Positions 7,371 through 15,348 of a stretch of DNA of 32,092 bases are shown piece by piece. Both the position numbers and the translations under genes were made by a program. Origin of the DNA: Deltaproteobacteria bacterium (GTDB lineage: Bacteria; Desulfobacterota; Deferrisomatia; Deferrisomatales; BM512); assembly GCA_030591565.1 (NCBI GenBank), contig JAUVAU010000028.1, positions 1 through 32,092 on the forward strand, read 5' to 3'. Within the stretch, counting starts at the first letter, position 1. The number at the start of each line of letters is the position of its first letter. The notes below the pieces were generated by a model. The model saw only the letters and a list, made by a program, of their open reading frames with translations, had not been told where the DNA came from and made no database searches.

Positions 7371-8048
7371 ATGTGGAAAGAACTGATTAAAATCTGGAAG
7401 TCCCACAGCCTGCTTGACCAGGCGTGGAACGAATCGTTCAAGATGCTTGAGATCGACCGCACCATGTTTCAGGAAGCGGTCAGGGTTCTTCGTGCGAGCG
7501 ACACCGCCGAGCTGAACGAAGACATCCGCAAGCTGGACAAGAAGGTCAACAAGTATGAGCGCGACGTTCGCCGCAAGGTGATGACCCACTGCTCGGTGGA
7601 AGGCTCGGGCGACCTGACCAGCGGCATGATCCTCGTGAGCGTCGTGATCGACATCGAGCGCATCGGCGACTACTGCAAGAACATCATCGACCTTGCGCAC
7701 CATCACCCCAAGAAGCTGAACGCCGGGAAATACAGCGAGAGCCTCGGTGTGATGGAACAGGAAGTCCACTCAAGGTTTGACCGCACCATCGAAGTGCTAC
7801 GGACCCACGACGTGGACGGCGCCAGAAAACTGATGGGCTCATACCGCTCCGACGTGGGGCTGGCCTGCGACGCAATCGTCAACGATCTCGTACAAGGCAA
7901 CTGTGCAGGGCTGGATTGCAGCGACGCCACCACCCTGGCGCTATATGCGCGCTACATCAAACGCATCTCCGCGCATCTCACCAACACAGTAACCAGCGTG
8001 GTCAATCCGTTTCACCGGTTGGGGTTCAAGGAAAAGAAGAAAAAATAA
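7371..8048 (+). CDS. PhoU-like phosphate regulatory protein
   Basis: 225-residue all-helical protein in the PhoU fold: two three-helix bundles. Visible features are the MLEIDRTMFQEAVRVL opening helix, the E-R-D-V-R-R-K metal-site helix and a D-I-E-R-I-G-D-Y motif (E/D-x-x-R-x-x-D), conserved in PhoU for metal binding. The usual E. coli PhoU works with PstSCAB and PhoR; here it pairs with a Na+/Pi symporter, a common fusion or gene pair in bacteria, and probably restrains phosphate uptake. Starts 3 bases after the symporter stop with AAGG as ribosome site, so translation is coupled. Highly basic C-terminus (KEKKKK). Confidence 0.9.
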   Translation: MWKELIKIWKSHSLLDQAWNESFKMLEIDRTMFQEAVRVLRASDTAELNEDIRKLDKKVNKYERDVRRKVMTHCSVEGSGDLTSGMILVSVVIDIERIGDYCKNIIDLAHHHPKKLNAGKYSESLGVMEQEVHSRFDRTIEVLRTHDVDGARKLMGSYRSDVGLACDAIVNDLVQGNCAGLDCSDATTLALYARYIKRISAHLTNTVTSVVNPFHRLGFKEKKKK

Positions 8049-8092
8049 ACGCTGAGTCGCGCAGCTTGCACGCGTTTTTTGATTTGATTGGG

Positions 8093-8121
8093 AGGCCCAC
8101 TTGAAAGAGTGGGCCTTTTTT
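8093..8121 (+). terminator. Rho-independent terminator after the phosphate genes
   Basis: AGGCCCACT 8093-8101 pairs perfectly with AGTGGGCCT 8108-8116 (loop TGAAAG), followed by a T run to 8121. It ends the symporter-PhoU transcript. Confidence 0.9.
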
Positions 8122-8146
8122 ATTGGGATCGCTCGCCGCTGGGCTT

Positions 8147-8382
8147 TCGTTTGATTGGATTGGTTTTATGGAATGCGGGGACTGCTCGTCCCCTGCACCC
8201 CTCGGGAACTTTCTTCGCGCTAAGAAAGTTCCACAAAGACGCGCCCCTTCGAGCACGTGTGCTTCCCTGACGGGAACCGTTCGCGTCTGAGGGAGGGTCA
8301 TAAACTCGCTCGGCTAAAGCCTCCCTCAGACAAAATGACCCTCAAAGACTCCTCATCCGCTCACTGCACAGCTCGGTGGGGG
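8147..8382 (+). repeat. R1 repeat, copy A
   Basis: Four hairpins in order: GGGGAC 8177-8182 / GTCCCC 8188-8193 (loop TGCTC); GGAACTTTCTT 8205-8215 / AAGAAAGTTCC 8222-8232; AGACGCG 8237-8243 / CGCGTCT 8282-8288; GAGGGTCAT 8293-8301 / ATGACCCTC 8335-8343. A conserved tail, about 8344-8382, ends in GCTCGGTGGGGG. It is a near match over its whole length to the copy at 15349-15570, with paired base changes in the stems. No coding potential. Confidence 0.85.
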
Positions 8383-8750
8383 TGAAAATCAAAGGCAATT
8401 AAGTATTACGTCCCCCGAACTCTCTTGTCCCCCGAACTCTCCCCGGTCTCCGGTGGAATTCGAAAGGCAATACTTCATGCAGGTGGAGTGTGTCTAGAAT
8501 ACCGGGGGCGATTCACTCCTTCATGATTCGATAGCGTTCCGATAGCTTCATTGGTACCCTGTCCTTTGCGGGGTCAATCTCCCACAAACGCCAAGACCCC
8601 AGGCGGCTAGGCTCAGGGTCTTGTGGTCACTCATTAATATTGTCCTTACTGTGGACATGGTAATATGGATTGGCAAAACCTGTAACCAATTAATTTGACT
8701 AGAGAAATCTGTCAGCTGTGGGGACGATATTTTCTGAATAGTGGGGCGTG
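8383..8750 (+). other. Spacer upstream of the orphan nuclease gene
   Basis: No gene seen. A 17-base tandem duplication (GTCCCCCGAACTCTC at 8410 and again at 8427). CAAGACCC 8592-8599 pairs with GGGTCTTG 8616-8623 (long loop, no T run). TGTCC 8641-8645 / GGACA 8653-8657 forms a small dyad just before a TAATAT hexamer (8661), a plausible weak promoter and operator for the downstream gene. The stretch turns AT-rich from about 8630, marking the edge of the accessory gene. Confidence 0.4.
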
Positions 8751-9902
8751 ATGACTTTAGAAAGCGATGTTGCCAACATTCATGAGCATTTTTTCTATAG
8801 AGAATTTACATTTTCTAAAAACACCTTTAGCCCTCCTGCTGCCTCTGAGCTAGAGTTGGCTGACAATGTAGTTTGGGTTGACGACTGCTTAATCGTCTAT
8901 CAAATTAAAGAGAGGGGTGACCATGGCATTATCACACCTGACACTGAGGCGAGATGGTTTGAAAGGACCGTAAAGGGAAAAGCAGTAAAGCAGCTAAAAG
9001 ACACTCATCACTATATTAGCAATAATGAGGTGATTGAAGTTGCTAATCACAGAGGAGACAAGTTTAACCTAGCAGCTCAAAAGTTAAGAGTGGCGCATAG
9101 CGTGGTGCTCTATGGGGCTACTGAATTGCTCCCACTAGAATATTCTAATCAAAAATTTTATCAAAGCGCCACTATAGGTTTCGTTCATATTTTCAACCCT
9201 CACAACTACAGAAAAGTTTTAACCACACTTCTTACTGTTAAAGAGTTTGACGAGTATCTTAGTTTTAGGGCGTTGCTCATTGAAAATTGGGGCAATGCAG
9301 TTAATGATTTACCTGAAGAGGCAATTCTTGGGCAATACCTGTCATATATTTCTCCTGATATAGAGCCTTCGGTTCACTTTGTGGAGGCGTGGGAGGAACT
9401 TGAACATAATATTTCAGATTGGGATATTTCTGGGATTATCAGCCGTTTTCCAGAGAGAACTACTTATTCAGAGAATCCCCAGGATTACTATAGTATTTTA
9501 CGTGAACTGACAAAGCTCAATAGGTCAGCTTTGAAGCAATTTAAAGAGCGTTTTTCTCTTGCAATGAAAAATGCTGGGCAAGAAAACCCTCCAATACCCT
9601 ATCGAATGTTCATTCCAGATACAGGTTGCGCCTTTGTTTTTGTTCCTGTTCCAAAGGGGCTAAAAGATAAAATGCAATCTGGTTTAGCAAATTTTACTCT
9701 CCTACAAAAATACGACAGCGAAAGTGAAAAATGTATAGGTGCTTCTTTTTATCCTGTCGATGGTGGCTGGCATGACGTTTGCTGGATTTACATGGAATCC
9801 CCATGGGAGCATGACTCTGAAATTGAAAAGGAACTGAAAGCTAACTACCCATTTAGAGAAGCAAAAGAAAAGATTTTGACAAGATATTCATTTAAGCAAT
9901 GA
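8751..9902 (+). CDS. Orphan PD-(D/E)XK (Mrr-like QxK) nuclease-fold protein
   Basis: 383 residues from ATG 8751 (GTGGGG upstream; GTG 8748 also in frame). The N-terminus carries the pattern of a restriction-nuclease core: E-L-E-L-A-D39 (numbering from the GTG codon) on one strand, then V-V-W-V-D-D-C-L-I-V-Y, then Q52-I-K54, matching D-x(n)-QxK as in Mrr-type enzymes. A helix with a repeated K follows. The remaining 300 residues are unassigned, aromatic-rich and lack membrane segments. Much more AT-rich than its neighbours, with no methylase or helicase partner, so probably a recently acquired stand-alone defence-type gene. It lies between R1 copy A and a toxin-antitoxin pair. Activity is inferred from the motif only. 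Confidence 0.55.
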   Translation: MTLESDVANIHEHFFYREFTFSKNTFSPPAASELELADNVVWVDDCLIVYQIKERGDHGIITPDTEARWFERTVKGKAVKQLKDTHHYISNNEVIEVANHRGDKFNLAAQKLRVAHSVVLYGATELLPLEYSNQKFYQSATIGFVHIFNPHNYRKVLTTLLTVKEFDEYLSFRALLIENWGNAVNDLPEEAILGQYLSYISPDIEPSVHFVEAWEELEHNISDWDISGIISRFPERTTYSENPQDYYSILRELTKLNRSALKQFKERFSLAMKNAGQENPPIPYRMFIPDTGCAFVFVPVPKGLKDKMQSGLANFTLLQKYDSESEKCIGASFYPVDGGWHDVCWIYMESPWEHDSEIEKELKANYPFREAKEKILTRYSFKQ

Positions 9903-9978
9903 GTTGCATTGCCTCGGTTTTACCATGAATCAATTAATTGAAAACTAATTGAACTAATTGGGGGTTAGGCCTTGCATT

Positions 9979-10150
9979 TTAACATTCCGGCGCAGCCGCC
10001 CGACACAGCATCCTGTGCGCAAACCAAGGAATCCACCAAGCGATTGAGCGACGACAGTATGTACAATACGGCTAGCGATTGAGCGCTGGTGGTGACGCTG
10101 GGTTCGTGCAGGAGGCGAAGTCGCCCCAACCACCTTCAGCAAAAGCAAAT
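9979..10150. repeat. Hairpin-rich spacer before the toxin-antitoxin pair
   Basis: A 60-base imperfect palindrome: CCACCA 10033-10038 plus GCG 10040-10042 pair with CGCTGGTGG 10084-10092; inside, AGCGATTGAGCG occurs twice in direct orientation (10039, 10074) around a GTAT...ATAC mini-hairpin. It begins with TTCCGGCGCAGCCGCCC near 9985, a motif that recurs as TTCCGGCGCAGCCACCC near 10843 on the other side of the toxin-antitoxin pair. No coding sequence is supported between 9903 and 10207. Confidence 0.5.
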
Positions 10151-10207
10151 AATTGACCAAGAACCGTTTATAGTCTATATTTGAGTCAACAGAGGAGGCA
10201 TTTGCTT

Positions 10208-10474
10208 ATGAAACTATCAGAGCAAGTCAAACCCATCAGCTACGTCAAAGCCCATGCGGCAGAATTGATCCGGGGTCTGGCCGATCATGTCGAGCCCTTG
10301 ATCATCACGCAAAACGGGGAGGTCAAGGCGGTGCTTCAGGACATTCACACCTATGAGGAGACCCAGGAGACGATGGCCCTGCTGAAGATTCTCGCGCTGG
10401 GCAATCGCCAGATCGACGAGGGCCGCGTGAAGCCCGCAGCCGAGGCCCTCGCTGGTATTCGCAAACGGCGCTAA
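10208..10474 (+). CDS. Type II antitoxin, Phd/YefM family
   Basis: 88 residues. The start is ATG 10208, 9 bases after AGAGGAGG; an in-frame TTG at 10181 precedes the SD site and is rejected. The N-terminal part (VKPISYVKAHAAELIRGL, then PLIITQNGEVKAVL) is the Phd/YefM DNA-binding fold: a strand-helix followed by the I-T-x-N-G-x-x-x-A-V-L strand. The C-terminal helix, rich in charged residues, would wrap the toxin. It neutralises the ParE-like toxin encoded 5 bases downstream and probably represses its own promoter. The pair is flanked by the hairpin spacer and R2, so it looks mobile. GC content is like the core genome, unlike the adjacent nuclease gene. Confidence 0.92.
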   Translation: MKLSEQVKPISYVKAHAAELIRGLADHVEPLIITQNGEVKAVLQDIHTYEETQETMALLKILALGNRQIDEGRVKPAAEALAGIRKRR

Positions 10475-10479
10475 CTCCC

Positions 10480-10806
10480 ATGCCCTATCAGGTTTTCCTA
10501 ACCGCTGACGCGGAGCGCGACCTCGCCGATATCTACGGCTACATAGCCGCGCATGATGCCCCCGACAACGCTGACTTGGTGCTCGATCGTATCGGGGAGG
10601 TCGTTGGCAGCCTCTGCGAGTTCCCCGACAGGGGGACCTATCCAAAAGAGCTGGATGCGCTGGGGATCAGAGAATACCGGGAGGTCTTCTTCAAGCCTTA
10701 CCGGGTCATTTACCGCGTACTCGGCAAGCGCGTCTACATCTACCTTATCGCCGATGGCCGCCGAGACATGCGGACACTCCTCGAAAGACGCATCACCGCA
10801 CCTTAA
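10480..10806 (+). CDS. Type II toxin, RelE/ParE family
   Basis: 108 residues. It starts with the usual M-P-Y-x-V-x-L-T-x-x-A-E-x-D-L strand-helix, then YGYIAAHDAP, a long helix, E-F-P-D-R-G-x-Y-P-K-E-L, and ends with the RelE/ParE core strands REYREVFFKPYRVIYRV and V-Y-I-Y-L-I-A-D-G-R-R-D-M. Length and order fit ParE-type toxins, which inhibit gyrase, more than ribosome-dependent RelE, but the target cannot be settled from sequence. The start is only 5 bases after the antitoxin stop, so the pair is one operon with the antitoxin first, as expected. Confidence 0.92.
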   Translation: MPYQVFLTADAERDLADIYGYIAAHDAPDNADLVLDRIGEVVGSLCEFPDRGTYPKELDALGIREYREVFFKPYRVIYRVLGKRVYIYLIADGRRDMRTLLERRITAP

Positions 10807-10839
10807 CGCGAACTCGGGAGTTAGCCCTTTTCTTTAGCC

Positions 10840-10990
10840 CTTTTCCGGCGCAGCCACCCTTACCCAACAATCCAAGGGCGAAGGATTTTTGCGGCTGGCA
10901 AGGAGACGCGCAAGCGAACGGCCGAGGCAATAGAACTACTATGCCGAAGGGTGTGAGCGAGCACGCGACGCAGCCCAGGCGGAAAAAGCC
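10840..10990 (+). repeat. R2 repeat, copy A
   Basis: A block 10888-10971 (CAAGGAGACGCGCAAG, then GAACG, CCGAGGCAATAG, ACTATGCCGAAGGGTGTGAG, CGAGCACGCGACGCA) matches 17020-17103 almost base for base. The flanks pair: GGCTG 10893-10897 with CAGCC 10971-10975. In the other copy the same position pairs with different bases (CGACTGA/TCAGTCG), so the stem is conserved but not its sequence. ATCC/GGAT hairpin at 10870-10886. No gene. Confidence 0.7.
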
Positions 10991-10997
10991 GAAGCCC

Positions 10998-13900
10998 TTA
11001 AAACTTCTCTTTTACATAGCGAGCAAGTGTGACTTCAAAATCCTCCCCCCAACCACCGCGATAAATAAGTGAAGTAGCTATCTCGCTGGCGAGGATCGCG
11101 CTGAGTACCTTTCTCGGCAGCGTGCTGACCCGCTTCCTGAATTTTGGGTTGCGGCCAAGGAAGTCGGGCAGGTGGCTCATTATCACGCGCTTGAATTCCT
11201 TCGTGTCGGCAAGTTCAGGGTTCTTGGTGAAGAACTCGAAGAGCATTGCGTATTTGGCGTTTATCTCATCGCTCAACATGCGCGATATCTCGGTGAAGAC
11301 CAGCGGTTTGTCGCTACCTTGCGCCTTCCTCGCCAGGAGGAGGTGCGCTTCATCCGAGGCCCGCTTTTCAAGGATTTTCAGCACGTCGGCCACATACGCG
11401 TCTTTGTGGCGCAGGAACTCCTTGTCGGTCATCATCAGGTTGGCGATGATCTCGTAAGACGATGATATGACGCCGCACTTGTTGGCCGAGGCGTCCCGGA
11501 TTATCACGACGCCATGGTCTTGCAACGCTTGGCGGGCCGGGGGCGTTATGTAGGAGTTGGCCCCCTCCACCACCACTCTGCACGTGGGTTTCCCCTCCCC
11601 GTCCAGGAAGCGGTCCCAGTTGCCCTCGTGAACGGTCTCGGGCCTGCCACCGGCGGGGATGAAGAGGTCGGCGTCCACGGTGAAGAGGAGCGAGGCAAAC
11701 TCCCGGTAGAATTCATCCGAGGTCACCCACTGCTCTTCGACGCCCTTGGGGGTCTTGACCACTTTCAGGAATAGTTCGCGCAGCCCCTCTTCCCTCTTTT
11801 TATTGCGATGCAGGATGAAGCCGCCGATGTTGAGTTTTTCCGGGTCGAAGCTGTCTACGTTTTCCCGCAGCACCAGCCCGGAAAGCTCGGTGTGGTCGAT
11901 GCCGTCGGGGTCAAAGAGTGCGCCGGAACCCGACGCCACCAGTTTAAGTTCCATCTTGGGGCAGCGGTCCAGCAGGAGCCGCATGGCGTTGCCCGCCACG
12001 TCGCCGTTGGTGCCGCCGGTGATCTTGACGGTGAACACATCCTTCCTGATGTCGATGCCCATATCCCGCATGATGATCTCGGCGAAGGTCACCACGCCAA
12101 GCGAGGTCACACCATACTGCTTGTGGTTGATCCCTATGTTTTTACTGGAAATAATGCCATTGCCCAGCACGTAGCCGCGGTCCCTGCCAAGGCACGCTAT
12201 CAGCTCCACCATCTCGTCATGCATGTTCTCGTCGGGGCCAAGCTCTATCGGCTCGTCCTCGCGGTAATAATCAATCACGTGGGGGCTGGAAGCGCACCCC
12301 TCTTCGTCGGTGACATAGATGTCGAGAAAGGCGTTAATAAGCCCATACTGCTCCTTGTAGAGGCGCGCGGTGACCCGGTCGCGTTCAAGTCCGTTGGTGT
12401 CGAGCACCATCGCCAGCTTGGAGCCGCCCTCGTAGATATCCTTGTTCTTCAGGTGCTGGGTGTGCGCCAGTACATAGACTTCCCTGAACAGCGTGGTGGA
12501 GTTGGTGATGAAGTCGTCGGCGGTGGAGCAGAGGATCGTGCGCCAGCCGCCCCGCGCGATGTCGGAGAAGCCGATGTGGTAGCCAGCGCCGTAGCGCCCG
12601 AAGAAGAAGGTGATGCGGAAGGGGCGCTCGGGGGGCAGATCGGAGCTGAACTCCTCGCCCAGCGTCTCAAGGTAGGCAGGGTCTAGCCTAAAAGAGATTC
12701 CATGCTTTTCAGGCACGTAGAAGTTGGTCTTGAGCGTGTTGTCGATGAGCGCCAGCGCCGCCCTGAAGACGGTCTTCCGCACCTGGTCCAGCCACCGGTG
12801 GCCGGTGTTATAGCCGGCTATCCTGGACTCAAGTTCATCACGGGCGGTTGCATAATCCTTCGTGCGCGCGTCAAGTTCCAGCTCCAGGCCGGGATCGAAT
12901 TTCAACTGAAACAGCTCGGCCAGCCGCTTGCACATGCGCGGGTTGGTGTCCAGCGCCCTCCTCACCTCGGTCAGGTCATAGCGATCAGGGCTGTTGTGGC
13001 CCAGCGTGGTGTGGCAAAAGGCGGTCATGGCGTTCACCAGCGTTCCCTGCTCGCCATCCAGCGTCCCCTTTACGACCAGCTCGCGGTAGACGCGGCTGAC
13101 CGGGGCGAGCACCTGGGTGTTGTAGAGTTCGCGGCGAAGCTTTGCAAAAAGCTCCCCACCGGGCATCAGCTCCTCTTCACTGCCCTTGCCCCTCGTGGTG
13201 ACGTAGAAGGTACACATGAGGTAGGGATGGACCCCGGTGCTGATGCTGAGGCAATAGGCGCGGCGTATACCCAGCCCCAGCCGGTTTAAGACCTCGACCA
13301 CCTGCGCCATGAAGCCGCTGGAGGGCGGGTTGCCCACCGAGAACATAACCCGCGTCTCGCGGTGGTGGTACACATCCTCGGCTGGCTCGGTGTGCAGGTA
13401 GAGTCCCCTGTTGGCCTTGGCCTGGAGGTAGAGCCACAGCACCCGCGCCACCCGCTGGGGCGGTGAGACGCGCACATAGTTCTCGTTATTGATCCAGAAA
13501 AGCTCAAGCGCCCGTTTGAAGGGAGCGAGGTCAGCGTCGGGGTTATCGTGTTTGTGGATCTCAACTATCGGCTTGGTAATCGCAAGGGGGATGCGCGCCT
13601 TTGGAGCTTGCAAGACTTCCTTTTCAGACTTTCGCGCAAAGTGGAACCGTTGCAGCTCCAGCCCCATATTGACGCCGGGAATTCTCCCCATGGAATGGGT
13701 TATCTCAGCGTAGGAGATGGCGCGGTCGCCCAGGAGCTGCATCGACTCATAGAGCGTGCCGGGCTGGTCCAGACAGGCGCATATCAAGTGGTCCTCGCGC
13801 TCCACCAGGGTGATGCGCTGGTTGTCCGCCATGCGGTGCAGGTTGGTGGCCAGGGTGAGCATAACCCCCGGCTCCTCATGCATGGTCAGGAAAACATAAG

Positions 13901-14012
13901 GGTGCAGGTTGTGGCGCATCCAGTCCAGATTGCCCTTGTGGAGAGAGGACTGCGCCTCGATGTCGCAGGTGATGTCCTCGCAAATACGGTCCTTCGTCTT
14001 CAGAATATCCAT
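10998..14012 (-). CDS. NAD-dependent glutamate dehydrogenase, long form (about 1,000 aa)
   Basis: 1,004 residues, ATG 14012 with GTGAGGCGAGG upstream. It oxidises glutamate to 2-oxoglutarate and ammonia with NAD+, mainly a catabolic direction in this size class. The first 450 residues are a regulatory region (an ACT-like start is plausible). The catalytic core follows: A-R-G-G-W-R-T near residue 487, the substrate-lysine segment Y-E-G-G-S-K-L-A-M near 530, and the Rossmann segment T-G-G-T-N-G-D-V-A-G-N-A-M near 670. It is closer in length to the 115-kDa GDH2 class than to the 45-kDa hexameric or 180-kDa enzymes. Divergently transcribed from an N-formylglutamate-amidohydrolase-like gene, so both may serve glutamate use. 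Confidence 0.9.
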   Translation of the reverse strand: MDILKTKDRICEDITCDIEAQSSLHKGNLDWMRHNLHPYVFLTMHEEPGVMLTLATNLHRMADNQRITLVEREDHLICACLDQPGTLYESMQLLGDRAISYAEITHSMGRIPGVNMGLELQRFHFARKSEKEVLQAPKARIPLAITKPIVEIHKHDNPDADLAPFKRALELFWINNENYVRVSPPQRVARVLWLYLQAKANRGLYLHTEPAEDVYHHRETRVMFSVGNPPSSGFMAQVVEVLNRLGLGIRRAYCLSISTGVHPYLMCTFYVTTRGKGSEEELMPGGELFAKLRRELYNTQVLAPVSRVYRELVVKGTLDGEQGTLVNAMTAFCHTTLGHNSPDRYDLTEVRRALDTNPRMCKRLAELFQLKFDPGLELELDARTKDYATARDELESRIAGYNTGHRWLDQVRKTVFRAALALIDNTLKTNFYVPEKHGISFRLDPAYLETLGEEFSSDLPPERPFRITFFFGRYGAGYHIGFSDIARGGWRTILCSTADDFITNSTTLFREVYVLAHTQHLKNKDIYEGGSKLAMVLDTNGLERDRVTARLYKEQYGLINAFLDIYVTDEEGCASSPHVIDYYREDEPIELGPDENMHDEMVELIACLGRDRGYVLGNGIISSKNIGINHKQYGVTSLGVVTFAEIIMRDMGIDIRKDVFTVKITGGTNGDVAGNAMRLLLDRCPKMELKLVASGSGALFDPDGIDHTELSGLVLRENVDSFDPEKLNIGGFILHRNKKREEGLRELFLKVVKTPKGVEEQWVTSDEFYREFASLLFTVDADLFIPAGGRPETVHEGNWDRFLDGEGKPTCRVVVEGANSYITPPARQALQDHGVVIIRDASANKCGVISSSYEIIANLMMTDKEFLRHKDAYVADVLKILEKRASDEAHLLLARKAQGSDKPLVFTEISRMLSDEINAKYAMLFEFFTKNPELADTKEFKRVIMSHLPDFLGRNPKFRKRVSTLPRKVLSAILASEIATSLIYRGGWGEDFEVTLARYVKEKF

Positions 14013-14172
14013 CGCCTCGCCTCACCCTCATCTGTAAATCATGCCAAGTCACTTGTCAGTGGTAGTCAGTCTATCCTATTAGAAACAAAGCTAAAGCAAA
14101 AGATGAATGACCCCGATCAAAGTATGGTTTAATGTTGCCCTGAACCGACTCCCAACACAGCGCAAGCAAACG

Positions 14173-14847
14173 ATGATGACACCCTCCACCACACTTGACC
14201 GCATCCATGAAGAAGCCTTCGGCGTGGAGCAGGTCCACTTCAAGAAGACGAAGAAGCGGACCAACCCGAAAAAGTCCGACCCGTTCATGGTAATGGAGGG
14301 TCCGCTGCCCGTGGTGGTCTGTGCCCCCCACTCGGTACGCACGATAAGGGGCGGCAAGATCAAGCGCTCCGATATCTTCACCGGGGCCTATGGCTTCCTC
14401 CTGAGCCGTCACACCGGCTGCAACGCAATCGCGGTGAAGAAGCTCTACGGAGGCGACCCGGAGCACGACTCCAAGTGTATATACAAGCAGCGGCTGGGTG
14501 AGCTGGTCAGAAAATGCGGTGCGAAGCTGATACTCGACCTGCAAGGCGCCCCCAATGAAGCGGGGTTCGATATCGAGATTCTCTCCCGTGCGCCCAAGGG
14601 GTTGGTTGTCTCCCTGCAAAAATGTCTGCAAAATGAAGAGATAACAGGCGTCAGCCTATGCGAAGAGGAGCCGGGAGAATTCAGCGTAGTCAACTACTGC
14701 AAAGAGACCATTGGCGTCCCCGCCATACGGCTGACACTCCACCGCCGCTTCCGCGCTCCAGACCGCAACGGCGCGGACTTTGTGCGGATGTTCAAGGCGC
14801 TTAGTCGATTCATTGAACTGGAAAAAAACAGGAATGGAGTGAAATGA
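14173..14847 (+). CDS. N-formylglutamate amidohydrolase-like protein
   Basis: About 224 residues from ATG 14173; ATG 14176 or 14107 are also in frame and none has a strong SD site. The pattern fits the N-formylglutamate amidohydrolase (FGase) Zn-peptidase fold: P-V-V-V-C-A-P-H-S near the N-terminus (first metal ligand His), R-S-D-I-F-T-G (acidic ligand), then L-I-L-D-L-Q-G-A-P. In typical FGase the last block is D-L-H; here Q replaces His, so the metal site may be altered. It also carries a lysine-rich N-terminal stretch (KKTKKRTNPKK). Overlaps the next gene by 4 bases (ATGA) and lies opposite glutamate dehydrogenase. Function as a true hydrolase is uncertain. Confidence 0.6.
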   Translation: MMTPSTTLDRIHEEAFGVEQVHFKKTKKRTNPKKSDPFMVMEGPLPVVVCAPHSVRTIRGGKIKRSDIFTGAYGFLLSRHTGCNAIAVKKLYGGDPEHDSKCIYKQRLGELVRKCGAKLILDLQGAPNEAGFDIEILSRAPKGLVVSLQKCLQNEEITGVSLCEEEPGEFSVVNYCKETIGVPAIRLTLHRRFRAPDRNGADFVRMFKALSRFIELEKNRNGVK

Positions 14848-15308
14848 AAATATACATCGATGCCGACGCCTGCCCCGTCAAAGACGAAGTCTACAAAGTC
14901 GCCAAGCGCCACGGACTGACCGTCCTGGTCGTCTCCAACCGCCGCATGAAAGTCCCCTTCGACGAAAAAGTACAACTGGTCGTCGTTGGCGACGCCTTCG
15001 ACGAAGCGGATGACTGGATCGCGGAAAGGATCGAAGAAGGCGACATAACGATCACCACCGACCTGCTGCTGGCGGAAAAGTGCATCCACCGAGGCGGCTT
15101 CGTCCTCACCCCCAAAGGGGTTGAACATGATGAAGCTACTATTTCCAGCGCACTCGCCACCCGCGAAATTTTAGACACACTACGGCAAATGGGAGAAATG
15201 ACCGGCGGCCCCGCGCCGATGCAGAAGATGGACAAATCCAACTTCCTCTCGGAACTTCATCAGATGGTGGAGAGAGTTAAGAGGGTGTATGGGGAAGGGG
15301 CGCTCTAG
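14844..15308 (+). CDS. YaiI/YqxD family protein (UPF0178, DUF188)
   Basis: 154 residues. It carries the complete signature of the family: M-K-I-Y-I-D-A-D-A-C-P-V-K at the start, V-V-S-N near 30, V-V-V-G-D-A-F-D-E-A-D near 47, the D-I-T-I-T-T-D-L-L-L-A motif and T-P-K-G, ending in a G-G-P...M-D-K-S-N-F helix. The three conserved acidic clusters make a PIN-like nuclease fold plausible, but no reaction is established. ATG lies within the ATGA overlap with the upstream gene (GGAG 9 bases before it), so the two are co-translated. Soluble and cytoplasmic. Confidence 0.92.
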   Translation: MKIYIDADACPVKDEVYKVAKRHGLTVLVVSNRRMKVPFDEKVQLVVVGDAFDEADDWIAERIEEGDITITTDLLLAEKCIHRGGFVLTPKGVEHDEATISSALATREILDTLRQMGEMTGGPAPMQKMDKSNFLSELHQMVERVKRVYGEGAL

Positions 15309-15348
15309 GCCGCTGGGCCTTTTCGCTGGGCGCTTGGCCTTTCAAGGT

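Noticed and set aside
9964-9970. GTTAGGC as an integron attC core site
   Set aside because: No matching inverted RYYYAAC site at a suitable distance and no integrase in the window.
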